A DNA stretch of 64,000 nucleotides, from assembly GCA_020073445.1 (NCBI GenBank), contig JAIQFE010000001.1, positions 62,001 through 126,000 on the forward strand. Reading direction: 5' to 3'. This DNA is from Terriglobia bacterium (GTDB taxonomy: Bacteria > Acidobacteriota > Terriglobia > Bryobacterales > Bryobacteraceae). The position numbers were made by a program, and so were the translations under genes. The notes under the pieces are model-generated. The model made no database searches, had not been told where the DNA came from, and saw only the letters and a list, made by a program, of their open reading frames with translations. Positions 25,326 through 33,433 of this stretch are shown in pieces. The number at the start of each line of letters is the position of its first letter. Position 1 is the first letter of the stretch.

Positions 25326-25613
25326 ATGGACAACAATCGAGGAATGCTGCTGTTTGGCTTTGGGTGCGCTGCCGGAATCGCGGGAACGCTTCTCCTAACG
25401 TCGAGATCAGGCCGGGAGGCCGTGGCGTATCTCCGCGGAAAAGCGGAGGAAGGAACTCAGGCTGTCAAGGACAGCGTGGACAATCTGGGTCACGCGGTCA
25501 CCCACGTAGCCGAACGAGGAAAGAAGGCCGTTCGCTACCAGGCAGAAAATGTGGCCGCAGCTGTCGAGGCCGGGAAGCAAGCCTTTAAATCGGCGCAGGA
25601 AACCACACCCTAA
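25326..25613 (+). CDS. YtxH domain-containing protein
   Basis: 95-aa membrane-anchored stress protein. One N-terminal helix (GMLLFGFGCAAGIAGTLLLT) is followed by SRSGREAVAYLRGKAEEG and a long amphipathic Ala/Lys/Glu helix, the normal YtxH layout. The ATG at 25326 is preceded by AAAGGAAA; it lies just after the terminator at 25265, so it probably needs its own promoter or read-through. Confidence 0.88.
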   Translation: MDNNRGMLLFGFGCAAGIAGTLLLTSRSGREAVAYLRGKAEEGTQAVKDSVDNLGHAVTHVAERGKKAVRYQAENVAAAVEAGKQAFKSAQETTP

Positions 25614-25662
25614 CCTGTCGTGCAACGGTCGACTAAGCCAAGAAAGCAGGCGGACCTCGTCG

Positions 25663-25695
25663 AGGAAGTAGCGGCAGGGGGTACCGCTACTTCCT
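25663..25695. terminator. perfect 12-bp hairpin between convergent genes
   Basis: AGGAAGTAGCGG and CCGCTACTTCCT separated by a 9-base loop. It stands between the end of the YtxH gene (plus) and the end of the CHAT gene (minus). Neither side has a long U tract, but its position suits a shared transcription end. Confidence 0.6.
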
Positions 25696-25805
25696 ACCTC
25701 CGATAGCTGCACATGCGATTCTAACGATCGCTTGCGGAATAGTGACCGTCCACGCGGGATCGTTTCAAGATTCTTTCGGCCAGCCGGCACGTCCACGCGA
25801 GGGTC

Positions 25806-28244
25806 TTACGGTATGTACACCTGGTACGGCGCCCAATAAAACGGTTTGCGTGCGGAGCCCCTTGATTGAAGAAGAGCCAGCTTCGCTTGTCTCAGCGCCG
25901 CGGCCGGGCGCATTCCCGAGGAGATCCCCCCGTACAGCCTGTCCATCAGCGCGGAAGAGGTTTGATCGCCCACATCCCACAGCCCCGCGATCACGGCGTG
26001 CGCGCCCGCCCGAAGAAACGCCCAGGCGAAGCCGACCAGGCCTTCCCCGCCGTATGCTCTTGCGCCGGCACTTCTGCACGCTGAGATCGTCACCAAATTG
26101 GCGGACAGTTTCAGAGCGGCGATGTCGCGCGCGTACAGCTTGTACTGGTCCCCGCTCTTGGACAGAATGACCGCGGACTCCAGCGGGCGCTGCGCATTCG
26201 TCTCGGCATGAGCGGCAAAGTGAATGATCGAGAATCGTTCCGGCATGGAATCGAGAAACGCTCGCGGCGTGGCCTCGTATCCGACGCGAAGCAACTGTTC
26301 ATCGTTCGCAAATCGGTGGCCGATCGATTCGATCTCCGCCCGCGCAGCCGGCAACTCTGGATATTGCGGGGTCGCGGACTGCGGCGCGCCGATGAGGAGC
26401 AAGGATGGCCGGTTCCGATCCGGGCGAGCCTCCGGTTGGGTCTCAGCCAACACGCTGACAGATGGCGCCATGGAAAGTTCTACTTCCTGTATCCAATAGC
26501 GGCTCCCATCGGCTGCCGGAAGCGCTTCCAAGTTCAGCGCGTGTAGCGGACCGTCGGAAACGACGACCACTCGCTCGGCGGGCCCAAGTAGCTTCCGGAC
26601 CGGCCCCAGAAGCATTTCACTCAGTCGTTCGCCCTGGACCATCCGTTCCCTCACCGGATCGCGCAGTTCATCTTCGACGGCATGGCGGTAAATGCGAATC
26701 AAGTCCGCGATCTGGCTCTCCCCGGGCAGTTCTTTCATTCGAATTTCATCCGGCTTGATGACCCAGACGAAGGAGCGTCGCGGCGCGATCCAAAACGATA
26801 ACACCACCTGTCCGCTTTGGCGGGCATACTTCTTAAAGTTATCCAGCCGTACCTGCTGGATGGTGCCGGGCTGCAAGCCCAACTTTTCGGCCAGTACGCG
26901 CGAGCGACTATACTCGGCGACCTGGAGAGCCTTGTCTTCATGCCCTTCAGATACCAACAGGTCTACGTAGTCCTTGAAGAACTGAATTTGCAGGTTGTAA
27001 TAGGTGAGTCTGGAGTCATCGTTGATTAAGCCCGAGCGGACCTTCTCGATCACCTCCAGGCCACGCTCATATTCCGAGTTGGCTTGACCGTACTCCTTCT
27101 GGCTCGCGAACAGAGACGCTAGGCGAACGTGGGAATTCCATTCCAGGTACGGCACGTTGCTCGACTTCGAGATCACTTCGCGATAAAGACGTACGGCCTC
27201 TTCCGTGCGTCCACGGCCTGTGGCTATCGCCGCTTCATTCAGTTGCAAATAGGGGTCGTCCGGATCTCGCACCAGCACATAGGCCTGGCGATTCCATGAC
27301 TCGGCTTCGCTCCACTTGCTCTGCTCAATGAACGCCAAGGCCAGTTGACCGGCCCATCGCGCCGCGTCCCTGGGATTCACGCGTTTGGCGACTTCGATCG
27401 CCTGCTCGAAGTCAGAGACAGCCCGTTCGGGCTGGTTTCCCAGGAGATGAGTGTTGCCAAGTTCTCCCAGAGCGTCTTCCAGATTCCCCAGATCGCCGAT
27501 CTCGCGGAGTTCTTGAATCGCCGGAATCAGATATTGTTCCGCGCGATCCAAATCACGCAGCACGCCGTACGCGATCCCGAGGTTGTTTCCGGCAAGCGCT
27601 TCAAGCTGGCTGGCGTGGGCTCGTTTTGCGACGTCTAGGGCCAAACGGCCATACTCGGCGGATTCGTCATAGCGTCCCAACTGCTTCTTGGAGAAGGAAA
27701 GGTTCAGCAGAGCCGCGGCTTGATAGAAAAGATTTCCGGACGCGGCGGCGCGGGCGGCGGTCTGTTCCAGCAGTTCTTCCGCACGGTCGAAGCTTCCCTG
27801 CCGGGCGAGCATGGCTCCGCGCAATATCAGCGCCTTGAATTTTGAGTCGACGTCGGCGTCCATGACTGGATCAGCTTCATCCAAAAGTGCTTTGGCTTTT
27901 GCGCCCTCGCCCATCTTCCACAGCGCATCGGCTCGGTCCACCAGCCAGCGAAGATGAAGGGCAGGATCGCTCAACGCGGCCAACCGGTCGAGAATTTTCC
28001 AGGCGTCGCCGGTCTGCCGGCGTCCCAGCAGGATTTCGGCCTGCAGCAACTCCAGCCGCACGGACGCTGGATCAGAAGGCCGGCTGTTGTGTTGTGCTAA
28101 AGCCGCGGTGAGGACGTCTTGCGCGTGCCCGAAATTTCCTTGCTGGAATGCAGGCCAGGCTTCCAGGTAGGCTTCCTGGGGCGACGGCCGGCGCGAACAA
28201 GAGACTGCGCCGAACACCACCAGCAGGACGAACCAACATCGCAT
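25806..28244 (-). CDS. TPR-CHAT (caspase-like) lipoprotein
   Basis: 812-aa protein. An N-terminal lipobox (VFGAVSC, Cys 16) predicts membrane anchoring. Residues about 25-420 are tetratricopeptide repeats (for example LGNNLGIAYGVLRDLDRAEQ). The C-terminal 300 residues are a CHAT domain, the caspase/separase-type peptidase fold, with the catalytic pair visible: H679 in HFAAHAE and C723 in SACRSA, followed by GEGLVGFAWAFLRAGAHAV. It is the last gene of an operon with sigma factor, anti-sigma-like protein and a 280-aa unknown, starting 3 bases after that unknown. The target is unknown; the neighbour is the first candidate. Confidence 0.9.
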   Translation of the reverse strand: MRCWFVLLVVFGAVSCSRRPSPQEAYLEAWPAFQQGNFGHAQDVLTAALAQHNSRPSDPASVRLELLQAEILLGRRQTGDAWKILDRLAALSDPALHLRWLVDRADALWKMGEGAKAKALLDEADPVMDADVDSKFKALILRGAMLARQGSFDRAEELLEQTAARAAASGNLFYQAAALLNLSFSKKQLGRYDESAEYGRLALDVAKRAHASQLEALAGNNLGIAYGVLRDLDRAEQYLIPAIQELREIGDLGNLEDALGELGNTHLLGNQPERAVSDFEQAIEVAKRVNPRDAARWAGQLALAFIEQSKWSEAESWNRQAYVLVRDPDDPYLQLNEAAIATGRGRTEEAVRLYREVISKSSNVPYLEWNSHVRLASLFASQKEYGQANSEYERGLEVIEKVRSGLINDDSRLTYYNLQIQFFKDYVDLLVSEGHEDKALQVAEYSRSRVLAEKLGLQPGTIQQVRLDNFKKYARQSGQVVLSFWIAPRRSFVWVIKPDEIRMKELPGESQIADLIRIYRHAVEDELRDPVRERMVQGERLSEMLLGPVRKLLGPAERVVVVSDGPLHALNLEALPAADGSRYWIQEVELSMAPSVSVLAETQPEARPDRNRPSLLLIGAPQSATPQYPELPAARAEIESIGHRFANDEQLLRVGYEATPRAFLDSMPERFSIIHFAAHAETNAQRPLESAVILSKSGDQYKLYARDIAALKLSANLVTISACRSAGARAYGGEGLVGFAWAFLRAGAHAVIAGLWDVGDQTSSALMDRLYGGISSGMRPAAALRQAKLALLQSRGSARKPFYWAPYQVYIP

Positions 28245-28247
28245 TGT

Positions 28248-29090
28248 CTATGGCCAAGTGCTTCCGCCGGAGCAGCCGGAGCCAATTTCCGTATCGGAAT
28301 GCTTCAAGCGAACCAAATTCACGCGGCGAACGTAGGGGCCGATGAGAATCTCGCCCAAGATGATCTTGCCGAATGCGGGCCAGTTAATGATGTAGCCGTT
28401 GTCTTCGATCGAAGCACCGTCGGGTAGCCGGCCCTCGATCTTCTTGACCATCGACCCCACGATATAAGCCGACTGGTTTTGGTGGAGGCGGCCGTTCGCA
28501 TCGTCTTTAAGGAACGTAGAGAACGGGGCACCGCGCAGAGCGCCGTTTTTGCCGCAGTGCGTCAGAAATTCTGCCTGGGTCGGGAGCGAATTGAAGGAGT
28601 CCGTATCCAACTGGACCTGGAGCGGATATCCGCCCAGCTTGAGGCCGTCAATCGTGGCTTTTCCCAAGGTGATGCTCGGGAATGGAGCGCTCAAGGCCTG
28701 AGAGGACGTCATATGAAGCTCGCAATGCTCCAGTGAAAAACCCTCCGCCACTTCTACCTTCGAAACTTCGCTGATGGTTCTGGACACAAACGGCTTGTCC
28801 GGGGCTGGCGCATCGCTCTCCGCCAAGGAGCGAGCCGATCCAACGGAAAGGAGTTCCCGTTTCCTCAAATCGTCGAGGATATTCGCGCTTACCTTGCCCG
28901 CTGGGATGTGCCGTCCGTCGATTATCAGTTTCCCGATCGATTCGGATCGTCCCCCCACCATCGGCAGATGCGCCGGAGCGACTGTCTCAATCGGCAAGTC
29001 GATGGGCACGTCGCCGATCTTCGTGAGTCGTCCGCCTACTCCAAATGCGCCTGCAATATGCAGGTACCGCCTGTCGTTTCGAGAGTCCAT
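28248..29090 (-). CDS. 280-aa hypothetical protein between anti-sigma and CHAT genes
   Basis: No family recognised. The protein has no signal peptide. It looks beta-rich, with two similar halves: GDVPIDLPIETVAPAHLP to IGKLIIDGRHIPAGK, and ITLGKATIDGLKLGG to FGKIILGEILIGPYVRR. The C-terminus is Gly/Ser-rich (GSGCSGGSTWP). It lies 16 bases after the anti-sigma-like gene and 3 bases before the CHAT gene, so it is made with them. A structural partner or proteolytic target of the CHAT protein is possible, but nothing in the sequence proves it. Confidence 0.8.
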   Translation of the reverse strand: MDSRNDRRYLHIAGAFGVGGRLTKIGDVPIDLPIETVAPAHLPMVGGRSESIGKLIIDGRHIPAGKVSANILDDLRKRELLSVGSARSLAESDAPAPDKPFVSRTISEVSKVEVAEGFSLEHCELHMTSSQALSAPFPSITLGKATIDGLKLGGYPLQVQLDTDSFNSLPTQAEFLTHCGKNGALRGAPFSTFLKDDANGRLHQNQSAYIVGSMVKKIEGRLPDGASIEDNGYIINWPAFGKIILGEILIGPYVRRVNLVRLKHSDTEIGSGCSGGSTWP

Positions 29091-29106
29091 TGTTAGTTAG
29101 AAGTTG

Positions 29107-29811
29107 TTACCGTTCGAGTTTAAAAGGGTATTGTCCCAGTTCCCGCGGGCTGCCGGTTGACACCGCGCTTTGGACGATCAGACTGTAGTCTCCTGGCGGC
29201 ACAGTCAGCCGAGGGATTGAGAGAGTGATTCGCTCGCCTGGATTGGGCGTCTCTCCAGGCAATTCGAACATCGTTCGCCCGTCTGCCGATTTCACCGTGA
29301 AGCGCAGTGGAGTGCCAGAGGCCAATTCCGGGGATTCGGGCGGGTCAAACACGAGGACTACGGCTTCTCCGGCTACGGTCCGCACCGTCGAGGCGTCTCC
29401 TCTCGTTACCGGCCTAAGGACGATCGATTTGACGGTCCTGGGAGTTTCGAATTCGTTCACTTGACGCCGCAAGCCAGGGATGGTCGAGAACGTTTCAATG
29501 CCGACAACAACCACCAGAACGGCGAGCAGCGCGGCTGCAGCCTGTGGCCGGAGCCATCCGAACCAGTCCCATCCAGACGGCTTTGGCGACTCCACTGCAC
29601 CGGTGTAGGACCGGGCAGGGACAGCCGACGAAGCCTCAGCCGCCATGAGATCCTTCGCATCTTCTATGAATTGCGCAGCGGCGCGAAGGTCTTCGGCGCA
29701 GACCGAGCATTCAAAGTAGTGCTCTTCAAACGAGTCCCGCTCAGCCGGAGACATCTCACCGAGCAGATACGATTCGACCGCCAGGTTTCGGACCGCTGGT
29801 TCGTGTTCCAT
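29107..29811 (-). CDS. anti-sigma-factor-like membrane protein with N-terminal zinc finger
   Basis: 234-aa protein. The N-terminal 60 residues match the zf-HC2/ZAS type: HYFECSVCAEDL gives the H-x3-C-x2-C zinc ligands. One membrane helix follows at about 103-123 (AAAALLAVLVVVVGIETF), then a periplasmic beta-rich domain (VLVFDPPESPELASG to TLSIPRLTVPPGDYSL). I use the ATG at 29811, which has GAGGGAG upstream; a GTG at 29838 would add nine residues. Its position after an ECF sigma gene supports a role as that factor's inhibitor. The periplasmic domain resembles dockerin/BACON-like sandwiches, but this is not certain. Confidence 0.85.
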   Translation of the reverse strand: MEHEPAVRNLAVESYLLGEMSPAERDSFEEHYFECSVCAEDLRAAAQFIEDAKDLMAAEASSAVPARSYTGAVESPKPSGWDWFGWLRPQAAAALLAVLVVVVGIETFSTIPGLRRQVNEFETPRTVKSIVLRPVTRGDASTVRTVAGEAVVLVFDPPESPELASGTPLRFTVKSADGRTMFELPGETPNPGERITLSIPRLTVPPGDYSLIVQSAVSTGSPRELGQYPFKLER

Positions 29812-29870
29812 GCTCCCTCGGGCTATAGTGACTGACACCTACGAATCATTACAGTTTTCAACGAATTTCC

Positions 29871-30473
29871 CTACCCCGCAGCACCGCGCCCCTGGTACAA
29901 GGCCGTTCGCAGCCTGGTCCGGGCTCTGTGCAGAAGAACCCGAAGGTAGTCGCGGCTGACGCTAAACTCCTTGCAGACCAGATCTTTATCATCCTCATCC
30001 AGAAAGATCCTTTGGAGCAGTGCGCGATCCTTGGCGGGAAGATCGTCCAAAGCCCGCTTCACCAACCCCCTGCGCTCCTCGGCTAACATTCCGGATTCCG
30101 CGCCAGCGTGGCCGCTGGGAAGATCCCCGGGAGGAAGCTCCGTAAGACGCTTATCCCGCCGGAACATCTCCAGCATGACGTTATTGCAAACCGTGTTTAC
30201 GTAGGCCCCCAGCCGTTCCGGGTGCTCGATGGCCCCCTTCCGGAGACTCCTGAGCACTCGCAGCAGTGTCTCCTGGCGAATGTCGTCGGCGGCTTGCCCG
30301 GAGCGCAAACGGGCATTCGCCTTGATTCGGATCAGGTCTCCGAAATAGCGGGCGAAGTGGTCTTCTATTTCCGGGTCGCCCTCAGTGAGCCGCCGGAGAT
30401 AGTCCACGTCAAATGAAAAGCGGGTCTGCAAGGGCCCCCTGGCGTCACTAAGTTTCCATCTTAATACAAGCAC
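29871..30473 (-). CDS. ECF-type RNA polymerase sigma factor (first of two paralogues)
   Basis: 200-aa sigma-70 family factor. Region 2: DPEIEDHFARYFGDLIRIK to ADDIRQETLLRVLRSLRKG and YVNTVCNNVMLEMFRRDKR. Region 4: DDLPAKDRALLQRIFLDEDD, then DLVCKEFSVSRDYLRVLLHR as the helix-turn-helix. The start is a GTG at 30473 with a weak ribosome-binding site, so the true N-terminus may be slightly shorter. It shares close sequence with the factor at 37752-38366. It is divergent from the 70-aa peptide/MNIO operon and is followed by the anti-sigma-like gene. Confidence 0.92.
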   Translation of the reverse strand: MLVLRWKLSDARGPLQTRFSFDVDYLRRLTEGDPEIEDHFARYFGDLIRIKANARLRSGQAADDIRQETLLRVLRSLRKGAIEHPERLGAYVNTVCNNVMLEMFRRDKRLTELPPGDLPSGHAGAESGMLAEERRGLVKRALDDLPAKDRALLQRIFLDEDDKDLVCKEFSVSRDYLRVLLHRARTRLRTALYQGRGAAG

Positions 30474-30496
30474 CCGGAAGTTCTTGGGTTAAGAGA

Positions 30497-30509
30497 CACC
30501 TTAGAGGTG
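30497..30509. promoter_or_regulatory. small palindrome between the sigma gene and the MNIO operon
   Basis: CACCT-TAG-AGGTG is a perfect 5-bp inverted repeat. It contains the 7-mer ACCTTAG, which also forms the palindrome in front of the second sigma gene at 37678-37699. It abuts the -35-like TGAAACG at 30508, so a bound protein could block that promoter. This is a candidate operator only. Confidence 0.35.
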
Positions 30510-30535
30510 AAACGTTCCAGCACCAGCCGTCACTA
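30508..30535 (+). promoter_or_regulatory. predicted ECF-type promoter, site 1 (70-aa peptide/MNIO operon)
   Basis: TGAAACG, a 15-base spacer, then TCACTA. The same element with exactly 15 bases between the boxes occurs at 33368-33395, 34789-34816 and, on the minus strand, 44315-44342, each time shortly before a gene of this cluster. Distance from the last base to the ATG is 56 bases. Confidence 0.65.
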
Positions 30536-30591
30536 CACTAGGCAGCCTCGCGCAAATCCAGCGAGGCGCACATTTTGAGGAGGAAGCAAGT

Positions 30592-30804
30592 ATGGCATCA
30601 GGAATCGGAAAGTCGGCTACTGTGAGCCTTAGCGGTCACAATCAGACCCTTGACACACTGAATCACATCGTCGCCACCATTGCAGGACGGGGCGGGTGCG
30701 ACAAGTGCGGCAGAATCGCGCTGCTGCGAGTGGAGTACGTGGTGGATCCGCCCGCGGATCTCGCCAAGCAAGGCGTCATTTCCTTTCAGACGGAAGGATT
30801 CTAA
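30592..30804 (+). CDS. 70-aa CxxC peptide, candidate RiPP precursor
   Basis: Small cytosolic protein with a very good ribosome-binding site (GAGGAGG). It has no signal peptide. The N-terminal half (SLSGHNQTLDTLNHIVATIA) could serve as a leader; the centre is GRGGCDKCG with Cys 36 and Cys 39; the C-terminus is VISFQTEGF. The MNIO (DUF692) gene starts 2 bases after its stop. Known MNIO enzymes modify cysteines of short peptides encoded directly upstream, so this is the natural substrate candidate. Alternatives are a small zinc-binding regulator or a structural subunit of the enzyme. Confidence 0.75.
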   Translation: MASGIGKSATVSLSGHNQTLDTLNHIVATIAGRGGCDKCGRIALLRVEYVVDPPADLAKQGVISFQTEGF

Positions 30805-30806
30805 GC

Positions 30807-31778
30807 ATGTCCGGCAGCGGCGCGAAATTCAAAGCGGCAGTCCCTCGACTTGGGATTGGCCTCCCGTACTTCGCGTCGCTGCCGGCAGAATTTTATCAGT
30901 GCGGCGCGATCGATTTCGTCGAGATCACGCCGGAGATCCTGTGCCGCCAGCGGCCCGCCGGGAACGCGACCGAACTTAAGATTGTTCCGCAACAGATGGA
31001 ACGGGCGCGGAGCACGTGCGCCGGACTCCCGGTGGTCGTCCACGGGGTCGAACTGTCGATCGGTTCCGCGCACGGCTGGAACGAGGCCTATCTCGAGATG
31101 CTCGACACTTTCCAGAAAATGTGGCCGTTCGTGTGGCACAGCGAACACCTGGGGTTCCAGACATTTCGCGGATCCGATGGGTGCACTCAGGAAGTAGGCG
31201 TTCCACTTCCCTTGCCGCCAACCAACGAGGCGGCGGATTTGGTGGCCCGGCGAAGCGCCACGATCCTCGAACGCTACGGAGTGCCGTTCCTTCTGGAGAA
31301 CCCCGCGTACTACTTGCCGGATCCGCCCAGCGATCCGGAGATCGGCGACGACATCGGGCTCATGCGGAAAATCCTAGAGCGCAGCGGCAGCCTGCAGTTG
31401 CTCGACCTGCACAACGTTTACTGCAACGCGATCAACCATGGTTTCGATCCGTTCGCCGCAGTCGACCGGATGCCCCTGGATGCGGTTGCGGAAATTCACA
31501 TCGCGGGCGGCTCCTGGGACGGCGGATTCTGGATGGATGCGCATGACGGGCGCGTGCCGGAACCCGTTTGGGAGTTGTTGGAATACACCTTGCCTCGATG
31601 CCCTTCGGTAGGCGGCATTGTTTTCGAGATGCTGGACGACCACGTCTCGCGGCTGGGCGATGGGATCCTGCAGGAATTGACCCGTGCCCGAAAAGTTTGG
31701 ATGAGTTGCGGGCAGGGAGGCGGTTATGGCGCTACTCGATTTTCAGACGTCACTCGCGCGGTTAGTGCGTGTCTCTAA
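30807..31778 (+). CDS. DUF692 family multinuclear non-haem iron enzyme (MNIO)
   Basis: 323-aa TIM-barrel protein of the DUF692 family (MbnB, TglH, ChrH, BufB). Family blocks are in order: GIGLPYFASLP, DFVEITPE, VVVHGVELSIG (H79), WHSEHLGF (H111, E113, H114), LLENPAYYL (E164), LLDLHNVYCNAINHG (D200, H202), EIHIAGG (H231) and DAHDG (D244, H246). All positions expected to bind iron appear present. The family oxidatively rewrites cysteine in ribosomal peptides. I use the ATG at 30807; longer starts would overlap the peptide gene. The next gene overlaps by 53 bases, implying a fixed partner. Confidence 0.9.
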   Translation: MSGSGAKFKAAVPRLGIGLPYFASLPAEFYQCGAIDFVEITPEILCRQRPAGNATELKIVPQQMERARSTCAGLPVVVHGVELSIGSAHGWNEAYLEMLDTFQKMWPFVWHSEHLGFQTFRGSDGCTQEVGVPLPLPPTNEAADLVARRSATILERYGVPFLLENPAYYLPDPPSDPEIGDDIGLMRKILERSGSLQLLDLHNVYCNAINHGFDPFAAVDRMPLDAVAEIHIAGGSWDGGFWMDAHDGRVPEPVWELLEYTLPRCPSVGGIVFEMLDDHVSRLGDGILQELTRARKVWMSCGQGGGYGATRFSDVTRAVSACL

Positions 31779-32460
31779 CGGCGGCGATCCATCGCCGGGC
31801 GTATCTCTGACTCCCGGTGAGCGGCGCTATCTTTCGGATCTTGCGGGAAACCCTGCATTCTGTTTCACGGTCAAAGTGCAGCGATCCTGGTGCGCCGGAC
31901 GGGCGGCGAAGGCGGCATATCTCACTCTGTCGATTCTCCCCAGCGAGACGCGCGACCAGTTGCTGGAAGAGTGGGTCGGCTCCGGCGGCGGCACGCACTC
32001 GTTTGTCGGTGCCGAGTCGGAGGCCTTCCTGGAGTTCATTGCCCGCAGCCTTCCGGACCCCTCGCATGAGTTGACCATTTGCAGGATGGAGCTGGCGGCC
32101 CTTCGATCGAGCGAGGGTTCAATACGCTTCCAGCGGCCCCAGCTATCCCGGATCGATCGCACGGATTGCCTCCTGCGGCGAGGACATTACGCCGGAGTGG
32201 TCCACTTCTACGCGGAACCGGAGAGGGTGTTGAACGCCCTGCTGAAACGGGACCCTTGTCCGGCGATCTCGTCGGACGTTACGACGCTCATTTTTGGACC
32301 CGGGCTCGATCGGCTGTACATGCGGGCATCGTGGAGTGAAAGGGCCCTCTATGACAGGCTACGGTCGTACGTTTCCACTGCGGATTTATTCACGGAGGGC
32401 TTCACCCGGGAAACAATCGAGCGGCTCCTTGAGGGCGGGGTACTCGAATACGCGGAATAG
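31726..32460 (+). CDS. MNIO partner protein (putative peptide-binding subunit)
   Basis: 244-aa cytosolic protein whose start lies 53 bases inside the MNIO gene, with GGGAGG upstream of the ATG. No named family is certain. The N-terminal part (LLDFQTSLARLV to LAGNPAFCFTVKVQRSWCAG and LPDPSHELTICRMELAAL) is helical; the second half (HYAGVVHFYAEPERVLNALL to ETIERLLEGGVLEYAE) looks mixed alpha/beta and ends in a winged-helix-like unit. MNIO enzymes such as MbnB, TglH, ChrH and BufB each need a small partner that binds the leader peptide; by position this gene fills that role. Confidence 0.75.
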   Translation: MALLDFQTSLARLVRVSNGGDPSPGVSLTPGERRYLSDLAGNPAFCFTVKVQRSWCAGRAAKAAYLTLSILPSETRDQLLEEWVGSGGGTHSFVGAESEAFLEFIARSLPDPSHELTICRMELAALRSSEGSIRFQRPQLSRIDRTDCLLRRGHYAGVVHFYAEPERVLNALLKRDPCPAISSDVTTLIFGPGLDRLYMRASWSERALYDRLRSYVSTADLFTEGFTRETIERLLEGGVLEYAE

Positions 32461-32502
32461 TTTGAAGTACTGCACTACAAATCCACCAACAGGAGAAATA
32501 CA

Positions 32503-33270
32503 ATGCCAGTGAATCGCAAATACGGTTGGGCGCCCGACTTGCCCGATCACCGTGACCATCTTTATTCGGCTCCCCAGCCGATACTCGCCAAATTGCCGCC
32601 TAAGAAGGATCTTCGGTCCGGTTGTCCGCCCGTGTACGACCAGGGACAACTTGGCAGTTGCACCGCTAACGCAATATCCGGCGCTATTCAGTTCGATCAG
32701 AAGAAGCAGGGCTTGAAGGTATTCATGCCTTCCCGGCTATTCGTCTACTACAACGAGCGGACCATGGAAGGGTCGGTCAATTCCGACGCTGGGGCACAGA
32801 TTCGCGACGGCGTGAAGTCTGTAGCGAACCTCGGAGTCTGCCCGGAACCCGAGTGGCCGTATGACATCAATAAATTCGCGAACAAGCCAACGCCAAAGTG
32901 CTACACCGACGCAACCAAGTGTGAGGCAGTGGGCTACCAGCGGCTCGATTCCACCAACCTGAACCAGCTGAGAGGTTGCATCGCATCCGGGTTCCCCTTC
33001 GTCTTCGGGTTCACCGTCTATGATGCGTTCGAAGGGCAGGACGTGGCGAAAACAGGCGTCCTGGACATGCCCGGTCCCAAGGAGAAAGTCGTGGGAGGAC
33101 ACGCGGTGCTAGCCGTGGGTTACGACGATTCTTCGCAGCGCTTCACAGTGCGCAATTCGTGGGGCAAGGATTGGGGCATGAAAGGCTACTTCACCATCCC
33201 CTACACGTACCTTACGACGACCAACCTCGCCGATGACTTCTGGACGATTCGCATCCTGAAAGAGTCGTAG
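32503..33270 (+). CDS. papain-like cysteine peptidase (C1 family)
   Basis: 255-aa C1-type peptidase without a signal peptide or long prodomain. The oxyanion Gln and nucleophile Cys are in YDQGQLGSCTANA (Q48, C53), His in VVGGHAVLAVGYDD (H200) and Asn in VRNSWGKDWGMKGYF (N218), so the triad is complete. Length is that of a mature papain domain. AGGAG precedes the ATG, 42 bases after the MNIO partner, with no hairpin between them. It may cleave the leader of the 70-aa peptide, or act on the large proteins encoded next; the sequence cannot choose. Confidence 0.92.
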   Translation: MPVNRKYGWAPDLPDHRDHLYSAPQPILAKLPPKKDLRSGCPPVYDQGQLGSCTANAISGAIQFDQKKQGLKVFMPSRLFVYYNERTMEGSVNSDAGAQIRDGVKSVANLGVCPEPEWPYDINKFANKPTPKCYTDATKCEAVGYQRLDSTNLNQLRGCIASGFPFVFGFTVYDAFEGQDVAKTGVLDMPGPKEKVVGGHAVLAVGYDDSSQRFTVRNSWGKDWGMKGYFTIPYTYLTTTNLADDFWTIRILKES

Positions 33271-33290
33271 CTCCGGAAGGAGTGTGAGAT

Positions 33291-33327
33291 TGCGAACACT
33301 GATCGATTTTTCCAATCGGTGTTCGCA
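33291..33327 (+). terminator. 13-bp hairpin after the C1 peptidase
   Basis: TGCGAACACTGAT pairs with ATCGGTGTTCGCA (one G-T pair) around an 11-base loop. A T-rich stretch (TTTTCTTTT) follows a few bases later. It begins 20 bases after the peptidase stop and ends upstream of the next ECF-type promoter, so it probably closes the peptide/MNIO/partner/peptidase operon. Confidence 0.65.
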
Positions 33328-33367
33328 GTATCTCGCGATTTTCTTTTCGGCGATCTCTACCTAGTCC

Positions 33368-33395
33368 TGAAACGCCGGTGCGGTCGCAGACACTA
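33368..33395 (+). promoter_or_regulatory. predicted ECF-type promoter, site 2 (443-aa protein)
   Basis: TGAAACG, 15 bases, ACACTA; 38 bases separate the last base from the ATG. Same boxes and spacing as at 30508, 34789 and 44342 (minus). Confidence 0.65.
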
Positions 33396-33433
33396 TCCGA
33401 CGAGATCGACCGGACCTCAAAAAGGAGTAAGTA

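Noticed and set aside
32461-32502. A separate ECF-type promoter for the C1 peptidase
   Set aside because: TTGAAG and GCACTA are only a few bases apart and cannot form the element; read-through from the MNIO operon is simpler.
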